Assembly: GCA_958299035.1 (NCBI GenBank)
Contig: CATQJL010000001.1
Coordinates: forward strand, 26,391,521 to 26,455,520
DNA length: 64,000 bases
Direction: 5' to 3'
Source of the DNA: Cylicocyclus nassatus
Taxonomy: Eukaryota > Nematoda > Chromadorea > Rhabditida > Strongylidae
Shown here: piece after piece, positions 33,838 to 45,215 of the stretch
How the letters are laid out: every line of letters begins with the position of its first letter
Numbering within the stretch: position 1 is the stretch's first letter
Position numbers and translations under genes: made by a program
Notes under the pieces: model-generated
What the model saw: only the letters and a program-made list of their open reading frames with translations
Database searches by the model: none
What the model was told of the DNA's origin: nothing

Positions 33838-34030
33838 TTGAATTGTTCGAATAGTCGAATATTCGGTCATGTCCAAATACTCGATTATTTGAATAGTCGA
33901 ATTCTTGAAAAGTACCAAATTCGAGTATTCGAGTAATTCAAAAATCACAATTCGAATAATATTCATTCGTTCGAATAATTTTTGAAATTGGATTATTCGA
34001 AATTCGTTCATTTGAAAAAAATTTTCGTTC
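33838..34030. repeat. TTCGAA palindrome array, right
   Basis: The same ATTCGAATA-type motif as at 27060-27330, slightly more diverged, ending a few bases before the proposed right TIR of the hAT element. Confidence 0.8.
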
Positions 34031-34050
34031 GTTCTAACTATAATATGTAG

Positions 34051-34673
34051 CTCAGACAATTGCATCGGGAAGTTTGCGGCCTCAAAGCGTGCTACATGGC
34101 GCGCCGCGGCCATTAAAATTTCAGCCGCGCACGCCGCGGCCCATGTATATTTTACCGGAAACGCCGCGGCCAAAGTTAAAATTGGAAAGAGCTTATCGGG
34201 AGAGTCGCGGCCCAATCACTTCACTCGGCGTGCCGCGGGCCTTATCAAAGGCCGCATTTCTTACACGCTGTAGCTTAAGACGCAACCCGCTTGAGGTACG
34301 CCGCAGCAATGGGCACCCTAAGTGTTTGTAGCCTTCGTAATCGCTTCTCGGATTGGGTTGTGTTGACAGTTGAGTTTATATGCTCACGAAACAAATGCAA
34401 TCGGTTGAGTGTTATCGACGTCAGTTGACGATGTCGACAGATGAGCTAACAAGTTGCTCAATTTATACTCAGTTGTTGTCATGAAAGATAGGCCAAAATT
34501 TTTTTCACTCTTTCTAGGCCTCACAAGCATGCTAATCGGTTCAACTATCGGGCGCTTACAGGATGCGCCGCGGTCACTTATCGGGTCCAGTATTGGTTTA
34601 TACCGGGAGCTCGCGGCATGGATGATTGGTGGCCGATCAAGCACCCGCGAACTTCCCGATGCAGTTGTCTGAG
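34051..34673. mobile_element. Foldback MITE, CTCAGACAAT termini
   Basis: The ends are CTCAGACAATTGCATCGGGAAG and the inverse of CTCAGACAACTGCATCGGGAAG, with TAG on both outer sides as a possible 3-bp duplication. Repeated CCGCGGCC words lie in the left arm. The TIR start matches the 17640-17959 foldback. Confidence 0.75.
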
Positions 34674-35484
34674 TAGGGCACGGTAGGGGTACACAACAAC
34701 ATGACAAGCACCGCAAATGTAAGTTCAGCACTTTTACCACAGCCTTGTAAACACGCTCAAAATTGCCGTTTTTTCCTTTCTTCACGATATATTTTTGCAC
34801 TGTCTTTTTATGGCAACAATCTAGCGCGGTTAGCTGTTAAAACGAGGGTGAAAAACATTTCAATTTTCGTCGAATGTTCCTTCGTGTGCAACACGTAGAA
34901 CTTGATACGGAAGATTAAGAATTTTAGATTTAAATTAAGAATTAAGATTAAGAACGATTTTTGAAATTTCTTGGATACATGTTATTCATGTAAAGATGTA
35001 CAATGATGCCTTTAACGAGGCCAGCGCCGCGTAGTGCAGTCACACATCTAAGCGCAAGCGTTACCGTACCGCAGCGTGCAGGGATCATGCTGCGCACAAC
35101 ATCGCGAGCCTTGTTTTTATCATTGTAACCCGTGATCTTCTGTTCTTGTAGCAGCGGATTGCCATTTTTCTTGCGTCTGTGCTCACATGCGATCTGTCTT
35201 GATACCGGAAATGATTTGTTTTTCCCAGGGAAAGAGGTATCAAATTTTTGAGCGCTTTTTTCTCGTGACATTTTCCATTTCACCCAGGCCTTCTTCGGAT
35301 GGCTGACTTCGGATATCATGACTCATGTATCGACTCGTGGTTTAGCGGATATGATCATATCTCGTTTAGGTTTTAGATAACTCCAACGCGCTGTTCACTC
35401 AAACTGTTCTCTCAACCTACACGATATACGATTACACCGCACATATTTACCTTTAACTGCAAGGAAGAAGAGCACCAGCCGTTC
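34674..35484. other. Unassigned DNA with one basic ORF
   Basis: A minus-strand frame at 34948-35319 (123 codons, Lys/Arg-rich) has no recognised domain or splice context. I do not promote it to a gene. Confidence 0.35.
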
Positions 35485-35880
35485 TCACAAGGGAAGAATA
35501 CTCGCGCAGTGACGATTGGGTAAGCGGTGCGCGTAAACGGAAGCAAACGGTGGTCTTTAAACCGCACTCCATATTTGCTACGACGTCATTCTGAAAGAGC
35601 TATGAAGGATTTTGCAAAAACGCAAAGTCCTTGAGCGTCCGGGAGGAATCGGACCCACGACAATCGACATTCAGGCTCGGGTCCAAACCACTATCCACTA
35701 CACCAGTCGATCACTTTGGTGGCGAGGCAAGACTACTATAGTTGAATGCGCCTGCGGCACCAAAAATCCTTCATAGCTCTTCCTGAATGATGTCATAGCA
35801 GATATGATGGAGTGCAGTTTAGAGATCACCGTTTGGGGACGGTAACGATTGTCACTGCGATCAACATCCTTCCCTTGTCA
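35485..35880. mobile_element. Foldback, CTAACAAGGGAAGG family
   Basis: The left end is TCACAAGGGAAGAATACTCG and the right end the inverse of TGACAAGGGAAGGATGTTGA. The arms share ACCGTTTG, TATGAAGGATTTT and CATATTTGCTACGACGTCATTC blocks, with a spacer of about 130 bp. Confidence 0.7.
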
Positions 35881-36883
35881 GAATTCTCAGAAATGATTTA
35901 GATTACATCCTCTAATTCTCAAACCTCTATTTGATCTTTCATTCTCGCTGTAAACTTTGAGAGATCTCAGGAAGTACCGAAATAGAGTTTCAGGCAGTAA
36001 AAGCTTAGAAATTTGGAAGCACGATAGCGAAAAAGCTAAAAAAGAAGCAGGAAGAACAGCTAAAACAAGGACCACGCCGCTTTGCGCGCCATGGTCCTTG
36101 CACGCTGCAGTCCACGGTAGCGCTCGCGCGCAGGTGTGCGACTGCACTACGCGGCGCTGGCCCCTCACACGCATTGTATATGCACCAACATGGTGCACCA
36201 CCAAGGATTCATGTGCCATCCACCCATATTCGCTAACCAAAGCGTCCCGTCTCTTCGCTGTCATCTGAAAAATGCTAGCTTATCAACGAAAAAGTCCGCA
36301 AAACTACTTTCAACTTTAAAGTAGGTATTTTGCGTCTCTGCATACCACGTACGATGGATTTTGCACTCTGTGGACATCCCCGAATTTTTTTCAAAATCTT
36401 CAGATTTTTATTGCATGAAAATAAGAGTTTAAACAGAAACAGACAACAGAAAATTTTCTCGTCCCGTAAGTCTTTTTATTTACGACACTTTATTGAGGAT
36501 ATACTGCCACCAAGCAAGTCTACCGGGGAGAGTCTGATGACTTGAAGTGAATAACAAAGATTGTAGTAAATGATCAACTTTTGAGTGACTGAGAGGATGA
36601 TTCAAGTTATAGCAATGTATGGAGATGATGCTCATACATGTTTGCCAGCATGCTCAAAGTAATAAAACAAGCAAACAAGGCTAGATTGGTCGAGTAATAA
36701 TTACCCTTGTCCAAAAAATTATGCAACACGATGGCGTGAAGCATCTTGCCGTCGCTTGTTTTGCCACTCAAACGATAGAAAGCTTAGGTTTTTCTCCTCT
36801 TATGGTCACATATAAGAAGTTTATCTAGGAACAGAATAACACTATCGTAATGCTTATGCTCATTTTGAGTCGTTAAAAATGCG
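35881..36883. other. Unassigned DNA
   Basis: Open frames at 35887-36268 overlap on opposite strands around a GC-rich patch and show no domain. Nothing else is recognisable. Confidence 0.35.
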
Positions 36884-37117
36884 GTGAATATCATTCAAAA
36901 AGAAGATGAATTGCCTTGTTTGACAAGTGACAAAAAAAATTTGTTAAAACCTATCAAACATGCAGAGATGACCTGTCAATTTTTAGTGACACGTGGCAAA
37001 AGGTTGAAGCTTCTTCCTGCGAAGTTGGAACTAAAAATGATGCAAGAAAAGAAGCAATACCTTTTTCGAAAAATGCATCGGGATAAAGTATTAGAACGTG
37101 CACATCGTTATTATTAA
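36884..37117 (+). repeat. Dispersed repeat B
   Basis: The open frame here (77 codons, Lys-rich) is matched by a decayed inverted copy at about 4300-4490, so it is interspersed repeat sequence and not a unique gene. The origin is unknown. Confidence 0.55.
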
Positions 37118-37730
37118 TAACTCTCCTGCACTGATCTCTTTCGCCGATCTTTGAGTACTATTTTATAACCTGGCTTCAACTTAGAATTTACAAAATGGAG
37201 TGAGCCCCGATTACTCTTCGCTACTGTAGGATTAGGTAGGAACTTCCAGTACACACAACCATTATAATTTGGGCCATCTGACAATTTTTTTCATTAAATT
37301 TGAGAAATTGAGTAACAGCTTTTCGCACACGTTAAATTCACCAAACCAAATTTTACGATTTTTTGTACTTTTTCGATGGTATGACCACATTTGGGCATTA
37401 GAAAAGCATCCATTACGTCTAAGAAAGCAACTTAGAAAAAACCCATCGCATTAGAGTGCAAATTTCCTATTCGAAATCACTTTTTAGCCTGTTTGGTTTT
37501 CTTTTTGAAGCAAAATATAGCTCTCAATGGCTTGAAACCGCCAAGAAAGTTCCTGTCGTAACATTACATTGACGACGAGTGATGAGTGGTCCGCTCCATA
37601 TGTAAATACTAGTGTGAATATAAGTTGAAGAAATCTTTATAGAACTGTACCTAAAGATCGGCGGAAGCCACTGATGCAGAAGAATTATTAACGATTAAAC
37701 AGTGTGCATATTTTTTGGAACACTCCGTAT
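37085..37730. mobile_element. Diverged relative of the 27477 foldback
   Basis: It shares CTGGCTTCAACTTAGAATTTACA (near 37172), TACTGTAGGATTA and, at the right, TTAACGATTAAACAGTGTGCATATTTT before GGAACACTCCGTA. Both ends are too worn for a clear target duplication. Confidence 0.6.
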
Positions 37731-38405
37731 GAATTACTGAATATACAGATTCAGCCTTTCACAGGCACTTTCCAAATATGTCGATAACAAAGTAAACTAG
37801 AAAGAGCAAATTTTCTTTGGTTTTTTGTATTTAATGGCTTTTCTAAAATATTTCTGGCCATGAAAAAATGCAGAACTGTACATTAGGCGTTTAATATAGA
37901 GAGTTTTTGTAAGCAGTTAGAAGTCCCTAGATTCAATTTTCGAGAAATGAAAAAATTTTGTTTTTTACTTCAAACGGACAGATCAGGCTTTATGTAAATG
38001 CTCAAAGTCTAGTTTGTAGAGATGCTTAGATCATTTAGGCTTTTACACTGGAGAACTGGAGAAACACCTCTTTGTCAAGTGAAAAATTATGGAACAACCT
38101 AATACTTAGAACACCAAATGACTTGACTATGTGAACGCATGTATAAACATGCTGGTAGCCTTGTGCGCTAAAAACTGTTAACAATTCCAGCATTATTTTT
38201 GTCGCAACCTTTTTGCAGGAGAGTCCATCTCTGATTCATCTCAAAGATAAGTCAATCTCTGCAGGGCTTTGACTAATGATTAAGCCAAATTTTCCAAGTT
38301 TAACATAAAGCCAAAGGTTTTATTCGGAATAGAACTGTCTGGAAGAGCAATGTATGAGCGCATCTATGTTTAACTCTGTTTAACTCTCCTAAACACTGTG
38401 CCAGT
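37731..38405. other. Unassigned DNA with one MITE end
   Basis: ATTATGGAACAACCTAATA at about 38085-38103 looks like the right end of a TTAGGTTGTTCC element. Its left end is not visible. Otherwise nothing is recognisable. Confidence 0.4.
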
Positions 38406-40870
38406 TTATAAAAATAGCGCAAAATTTTTTCTTTGTTTCTAGCCATTACAAAGAAAGGTAGGTGTATATTCAATATGATATCAGATGGGGAAGGTATATG
38501 CGTGAGCGATTTGAAAATTCGCAGAACTTTCAAACTGACATACGCTTGTTTTTTTTTTGTTTTTTTTTTAGAAAATTTTGAATTTTCTTTTGCACGCTAC
38601 CCCCCGCATCCTATCAGGGATATAACATGCACTGACTCATATCGATGAAAATTGAAACATGAAAAGATTTTTACAACCTAATGTAAGTTACGATACTCCA
38701 TAAAGTACGTCAGATGTTTTTTCATAAAATACCCCATGAAAAACAGCGCTTATCATCAAAATTTCAAAGTTTATTGCTTTCGAACTACTTTTATGCTAGC
38801 ACAGTTGAGCAAATGTTAAACTTCTAACTGATTCTAGAATTTTTTTTATTATACAGTGCGAGGTCTTCCAGGATTCCAACGAAAGCTTCGCAATCTGCAC
38901 AATCGCGATAAAAGTTTTTTTTTGGTTCAAAGTGCCTTAACAAACACTGAAATGTCGCAAAAAATTATCAGCAATATAATCACAGCTGAGCATGTATCAC
39001 GAAAGCATTTCCTTTCCTTAATGATACTTTGATTTCTGTACATTGAATATTGCAGCGGAACTATAGAATAAATCTATAATGCGGATAGCAAGAACATGCT
39101 AAATCATGATTATCTTTTGAAAACTGATCATTTATCATGTTACGGTATGAAACTATAGAATAAATTTACAATGCGATTTGTAAGAACATGTTGAATTATG
39201 ATTAGCTACAAAGAATTGATCATCCACTTAAAAATAAATGTAATATTTATTGCCAGCTGTCCGTCGGCAGGCAATACCAGCTTAACACCAATTCGAGGTT
39301 ATGGATCTTATCAACATCAGCAGATTGCTCAAATCTTTCAAACGAGTAATGACAAAGACTGGACCTTGCAATTATGCGATATGACGAGAATTGAGGGAAA
39401 AGTCAATTTTTCCTCACTGAAATAAGGCTGCTTTAAGAGTTCATACCTATAATCTAGCCGAGAGACGTTATGCGGAAGTTTATGTCAAATCAGTAAATAT
39501 TTCATTGAAACTTCCTGGCTTACCAGTTAGCCTAATCGTGTGATTTGCAGCTGACTAAGTTGTAATGCAGGGGGAGCGGAACTTACATACAGGTATAGGC
39601 TTGCCGCTACGTAATTATGAGAGGTCATGAACTGGCACCAAAGCTATTTTGTACCCAAATTGCAGCGAAGACGAGCTGATTTTGCACACGGTAACTCTGT
39701 TATCATACTACAGCTTATGAAACCATTTCTTTGAAATTCGAATTCAAAGTTCAGTAGTAAATTCAGTCTAATTAGGGTAAAAACTTGTATTTAGGGGTAT
39801 TCTATCATGCTGATTCCAAATATGATAATCGTTTCGCTTAAAACCTAGAATTTTTTTCTTTTTTGAATCTGAACTTGAACCACAAACTTTCCAACAAAAA
39901 CTTCAAAAATTCCTTTAAGGGTTTTCTGTGAATGTGCTGTTTCCGGATATGCTACTGACTTCGCTCGAAACTTTGAATATTTTTTCTTTCGAAATTTTAA
40001 TTTGTTCTACAAATTCCCGGCAAATTTGGCAAATTTCACAATGAGGGATTTCTGACATACTGTTTCCGAAAAAGCTGATGGTCTCGTTTGATACCTCAAA
40101 ATTTTTCTATTCTTGAATTTCCCACCTTTTTCCCGTAACCTCACTGCAAATTTGATGAAACTGAAAAACAAACGGAAAAGATCTACAGAGGATTTGAACA
40201 ACTCAAAATTTCGAAGGAAAAATAATTCAAAGTTTCAAGCGAAGTCATTAGCATATTTGGAAAACAGCATCACAGAAAACCCTTAAATAGAATTTTTAAA
40301 ATTTTTGCTGGAATGTTTGTGAAAACAAGTTTAAATTCAAAAAAGAAAAAATTCCAGGTTTCAAACCAAACGATTATCATATTGAATTCTATTTTCAAAG
40401 AAATTCCGGTTTCATAAGCTGTAGCATGATGACGGAGTTACCGTATGCAAATCCAGCTCGTTTTCGGTGCAAATTGGGTGCAAATTGGCGTTGCTGCCAG
40501 TTCATGACCTCTCATGAACTCCGCTAATTACGTAGCGGAAGTCTATCCTTGTATGTAAATTCCCTCACTCGTAATGCAGAGTTTAAATTGTGGAAGGTAC
40601 GCCTAAACCGAGATCACAATGTAAGGCCTTTTGGGTCAAAGATGTGGATAGTATATGCGGGATTAAATCGAATGTTAAGATGATATGACTGTCAAGTTTC
40701 TCAGATTTCTCTGCGTACGCTCCTGCTTCACATTTTTTTAGAAAAAAGGTCAACTGTGCGTGATAACCTTCGTGATAGATTGTGAAGTACGAAAGTTTCC
40801 TCATTCACACTCGCTATGGTGAAAACAATGTTCTTAAAGGTTTATGATTCACTCTTTTGAAGACAAGGTC
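38406..40870 (+). repeat. Left arm of giant inverted repeat
   Basis: About 2.46 kb that recurs inverted at 44913-48323. Matching landmarks, outer to inner: TTTCTAGCCATTA, GAGGTCTTCCAGGATT, TTTATTGCCAGCTGTCCG, the 39571-40571 MITE and TTCACTCTTTTGAAGACAAGG. The divergence is scattered substitutions and short indels. The right arm is longer because of a MITE insertion. Confidence 0.9.
39571..40571. mobile_element. hAT-type foldback MITE, left copy, 1001 bp
   Basis: Flanked by a perfect 8-bp duplication TAATGCAG (39563-39570, 40572-40579). The ends pair as GGGGAGCGGAACTTACATAC and CGAGTGAGGGAATTTACATAC. Each arm is about 490 bp. An 8-bp duplication points to hAT-type mobilisation. It is non-coding. 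Confidence 0.9.
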
Positions 40871-41270
40871 GAACCTCAGTCTTATAAACCTTTGATAATT
40901 TCTTTAAGCACTAGGCTGTTTTTGAAAGTACTTTACTCGATCAAACCTTTTGGTCACTTCATTTTGATGCGCACGCTGCTATGAAGCTGCTGCTTGTCAC
41001 TATGTTTGGCTAAAACCATGCATTTGGATAGATGGAACTCTATGAATGAGAGACATTGCAGATGAGGGAAGCAAAATGTTTATTTGCATATTTTGCAAAA
41101 TTTGTGACAACGGCTTTTATAAAATAACCCAATGCTTTGACATCACATGCAGAAGCCGCACGTTCTTGGGCACTGAACTCTTCGGTATATCGCGTTGTTA
41201 CAAAGGTAGGCTCTCTGCGGACAGTCCGATACCCCAATCTGATAATGAACCAAATCTCTGCAGTTTAAAC
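40871..41270. other. Spacer DNA, likely 3' flank of the ShKT gene
   Basis: On the minus strand AATAAA at 41079-41084 is a plausible polyadenylation signal about 190 nt after the ShKT stop codon. Nothing else is recognised. Confidence 0.4.
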
Positions 41271-42569
41271 TTATAAATAAGCAATTACAGTATTAATCAA
41301 ATGAACGTCAATGTCTGACTCACTTGGATCTGATTGTTGTGTTGCACCGTTACAACGATTGCATGTTAATGGACACTGCTGAGTCATTAATGTATAATAG
41401 AGTGAATTAGTGCAAAGATATGAAAGCCTTGGACAGTCTGATACACCCGTCAGAGGGCTCACTTGGTCCACACAAGCTGAACTCAATCGTTGCGGTAATT
41501 ATTTCATGATATTTAAGAAGAAAAAACAGAAGCTTGTTAGTTGTTAGTTGCACGGAAGAAAAGGAAAAGAAAAATAATAATTTTTTTGCGTACTAGGGGT
41601 TGCAGCCTGTGTTGGAGCCTGCGTTGGGGCCTGTATTGGGGCAGCCGTCGTTCCACCGCTGAGAATCTGTATTACGACAGTTTTGATAATGCACAATTTT
41701 TGACGGAACAGCTAGTTTGTGCGCATTGGAAAGGAAGGATTCTTCAACCCATTAGCGGAGGGAAAGAAAGAGAGGTGTAAGAAATTCCAGAAAAGTTAAG
41801 TGATGTGCGCGCGAAAAAATCTAGAGGGCACTTCCAAAACTATGGAGGAAGTGGCTAACGCTACGCGTCATTTGAACTAATTTCCGGGGCTTTTCCCTCT
41901 CTTCCAAATTTTTCCTGAGGGAATTTTTCTCGACCTTCTCCATTCAAGCGACCAATTTCTCAACGTAGGTGCTAGAAGCAAGGTTTCGAGGAAAATAATA
42001 TACACAAGGCACTTCTTCTCTCTTTAGAAAGCTTAAATATTGTTTGTTTGCCTCTTTGATAATGATTGTGGAATGCAGAAAAAAACGCAACTTTTGGACC
42101 AATCTTGTATAAATTCTTAGCCGCAGTTTGTTTTCTCAAGTGGTAACAGATAATTAGTTCTACTGGATGCTGTGCTCAAACTTAATAAGGCAAATGCACG
42201 AGCAACACATTCTTTTTCTTTGAAATGCTGCACGTTCTGCTCATTTATTGCTCGCTTTAATTTTTTTTAAATTTGTAACGTGTCCTTGTGAGCTCATTTC
42301 AATAAATGGCAAATTTTTTTTTCTGAACAATCTTTTGTTCATCTAAAAAGTGGAAGAGTTTCATAAAAATTACTATCGTGCTACGATTATTTTATAAAAT
42401 AGAACCACTACAGAGATATATGTTGTCACTAAATTTGAAGTCGTTCAATAGACTAGCGCATTCTTTAACGACATGGATAAACTCACATCAGCATTCTCAC
42501 AGCACTCTCCTTCGTTTCCACCAAGGCAGGTTTGAGTTGTCGACGGACATGAGCCGCCGGCAAGACAGG
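41271..42569 (-). CDS. Secreted-type Cys-rich protein with ShKT domain (partial gene model)
   Basis: Exons in order: 42569-42487, 41666-41594, 41476-41271, with GT-AG introns (TTTTAG, AATACAG and GTTCAG acceptors) and matching phases. The first encodes a cysteine-rich piece (CLAGGSCPSTTQTCLGG, then CCENAD). The second is a Thr/Pro/Gln linker (APTQAPTQAATP). The third is a ShKT domain with six cysteines (CVDQVSPLTGVSDCPRL, YYTLMTQQCPLTCNRC), then a short tail and stop. ShKT modules are small disulfide domains common in secreted nematode proteins such as astacins, tyrosinases and surface or excretory proteins. No toxic activity is implied. The 5' exon with the expected signal peptide is not found. 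The gene sits in the spacer of the giant inverted repeat. Confidence 0.75.
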
Positions 42570-42931
42570 CTAAAATACAAGTGATGAATAGCCTTTAGAG
42601 AGTCCACAAAACACGTTTAACTGTTTGCCTAGAATCTTTTTTTCACAAACTTTTTTGGCGATTTTTGAATATCATTCTGTAAAGCTGTCAACTCAAATCC
42701 ACAGTATGAACGAATTTGCAATCGCTCTTTTTAGCGTAGATTTGAGGTAGAGGGTTCCAATTCCAACACACATACTGCCATTGTAAATCAGCTGTCTAAT
42801 CAAAAGTATTTCCGAAAAAAAGAGTTATGTGACAAGGTTTTTACGTGCCTGCTAGTAACATGTAGACGATGCATTACAGTAAAATCAAAATTCGAGTTTA
42901 GAATGCTAATTATCTAACAAGGAGAGGATAC

Positions 42932-43515
42932 TTAGTCGAAAGCACCAATCCAGATAAGACACATATCATCTTAAAGCGCTTAAAACGCTGATTCCAAATC
43001 TGTAGTTTTTAGCAGCGGAGCGGTTTTGTGGAAGGAGTTATGAGGGATGTTTCCCTCTGGGGTCGAAGCGCCCTCCAGCAAGTCTTCTCTTACCCTACTG
43101 GTACCAACTGGTAGCAACTGGCTAGTGGTAAGTAATTTGAATGACGATTACACTAAGGATTATAATACTTGTATTGCTTTGGTTTTTTAACACTTCGAGC
43201 TTTAATTAGCATCTATATCATCCGAAATTTCAGGCTTTAGGGCTCTAGAGCCATTCAAAAGCTCAAGAATTGTGATAAAGTTGCATGCGAAAGGGATCAA
43301 ACCTTCACACTCTCTTTATCAAGCAAAGCACTTACCACTAGGCCACTTGCCACCAGTTGGTACTCCTCTACAGTGCTCATAGATAAGGAGAGACTTGCTA
43401 GAGGGCGCCTTAACCCCAAAAGGAAACACCCCTCATAACTCCTTCTACAAAACCTCAGCTTTTCAAGCGCTTTAAGATGATATGTGTCTCATCTGGATTG
43501 GTGCTTTCGACATCT
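42932..43515. mobile_element. Foldback in the inverted-repeat spacer
   Basis: Arms 42932-43140 and about 43325-43515 pair through CGAAAGCACCAATCCAGAT, ATATCATCTTAAAGCGCTT, GAAGGAGTTATGAGGG and ACTGGTACCAACTGGT-like words. There is no clear target duplication. It is non-coding. Confidence 0.8.
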
Positions 43516-43616
43516 TGTACAATCTACATGATTCTTTGATATATCAGTGCACGAATAAAAATTTTTTGATATTTTGATTCAAAGTACCCATCCGAAGTAT
43601 AAGGCTCCCTCATGTA

Positions 43617-44119
43617 TTAGGGTACGGAAATTTATGTATTCCTACGCAATCACGACATGCCGGAAAGACATCGTTTGACAGAGTAAAGCAACATCTGCAA
43701 GACTACTTTTGAAAGATCGCAAAGAGCTAAATTCGCATGAAAATTGCAAGCAAAATCCAAAAAACTGAATCACCCAATCAGATCTCCGCCCATACCTTTT
43801 ATTGGGCCAAAAACGCGAAATTACGGTTTTTTTTTCGTTTTGAAACTAAAATCAATATTTTTGTGAAACTAGCCCTCAAAGGAAGCTGACAATCTATGTT
43901 CGTACCTTTCAAAGGTTGGTAGTATAGAATTGAATATGTCAGAGTAGCTCAGCATTGCGCTTGCTGAGATGCGCCAAATTTTTTTCTCAATTTCTTGTAG
44001 TGGAAAAATACCGCATACCGCGACTATACATAAGAATGTTTGAGTGGAAAGTATATGCCTGACCAAGTTGGAAGTTCATAGGCTCTTTTGTACTAAAATT
44101 TAATTTTCCGTTTTTTCTT
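43617..44119. mobile_element. One-armed TTAGG-family MITE remnant
   Basis: TATTAGGGTACGGAAATTTATG at 43615, followed by a GACAGAGTAAAGCAACATCTGCAAG block at about 43678, looks like the left arm of the mariner-type family. It runs into repeat A and no matching right end is seen. Confidence 0.45.
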
Positions 44120-44912
44120 TTGGGTTTTGCTTTCAAACTTTAAGTGCATCAAATTTCTTGTAATCACTATAATACAGTCTTGTAAGGTTGCTTTGCTTTA
44201 TTGAATAAAATGTTTCCCGTGTTATTAATTTTTATAATTACACTGTCGGCTGAGTAATGAACCTCAATTTCCGGATCTGATACAAATAATGCACACGCAT
44301 CGTCCGTGCCAAATTCAAGCGACTGATAGTTGTGCAAATCACATCTATTCAGCGAGCCCTATGTGCTCGCTGAATAGATGTGATTTGCTAAATGGATGAT
44401 GAAAACTTTTGAAAATTTGGTGTTTATTCAATTTTGAATTTTCGATAGAGTTTTGACAAATATAGATCCCAAAAATTACAGTTTAACTTAATGATTCTTA
44501 AAGGTAGCAAAACGAATTACACGCACTTTCGCACAATTTCTGTTCTGCAAAATATGATTAAATGAAAGACTTTCTTCTGTAACAACTCCTGATCACAAGA
44601 GATGTAACGAAAACCTGCGCAGACATTGTTTGCGAAAATTTAGTACTTAATTTTAGCAAATTTAGTACTGAACGTCACACGTCTCCCGCGTTATCGCAAG
44701 TGAGCCAGCACGTGATGCATAAAATGCGCCTTACACTCCGGATGATGAAGCATATGATTTTGAGTAATCACTCACGTCCTACGGATACCCCACAACTTAG
44801 AGTAGATTCAGTAATTTCCGGAAGAGCTGATATTAGCAGAATAACCAGTGGATGCATTATTCAGTTAAATTGCAAAAGCGTCTGCACTTTCAGATGCTTC
44901 CTCCATTTTTAT
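44120..44912 (-). repeat. Dispersed repeat A, copy 2
   Basis: Inverted copy of 20530-21305. It ends exactly where the right arm of the giant inverted repeat begins. It contains an additional perfect small hairpin, AAATCACATCTATTCAGCGAG with its inverse, at about 44336-44388. Confidence 0.8.
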
Positions 44913-45215
44913 ACTGACCTCGTCTTCAAAAGAGTGAATCATAAACCTTTAAGAACATTGTTTTCACCATAGCGAGTGTGAATGAGGAAACTTTCGTACT
45001 TCACAATCTATCACGAAGGTTATCACGCACAGTTGACCTTTTTTCTAAAAAAAATGTGAAGCAGGAGCGTACGCAGAGAAATCTGAGAAACTTGACAGTC
45101 ATATCATCTTAACATTCGATTTAATCCCGCATATACTATCCACATCTTTGACCCAAAAGGCCTTACATTGTGATCTCGGTTTAGGCGTACCTTCCACAAT
45201 TCAAACTCTGCATTA

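Larger units (their letters stand above)
27054..34040 (+). mobile_element. Decayed hAT element, about 7 kb
   Basis: A broken hAT transposase gene (29845-33448) sits between two arrays of TTCGAA-type palindromes (27060-27330 and 33838-34030). The outer ends look like a short TIR: AGTTAGACCCGAATATTCG on the left and, inverted, AGTTAGAACGAACGAA on the right. The 8 bp outside them, CCATATGT and TAATATGT, agree at 6 of 8 positions, which fits an old hAT 8-bp duplication. Two mariner-type foldbacks and one CTAACAAGGGAAGG-type foldback lie inside. Confidence 0.65.

Noticed and set aside
34074..34331. 85-codon Pro/Arg-rich frame
   Set aside because: It lies in the left arm of a foldback and reflects repeated CCGCGGCC words.
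34948..35319. 123-codon basic frame on the minus strand
   Set aside because: No domain, start context or partner exon. Length alone is not enough in this AT/GC mosaic.
35887..36324. Overlapping frames around a GC-rich patch
   Set aside because: Opposite-strand overlap with no domain. Typical of composition-driven open frames.
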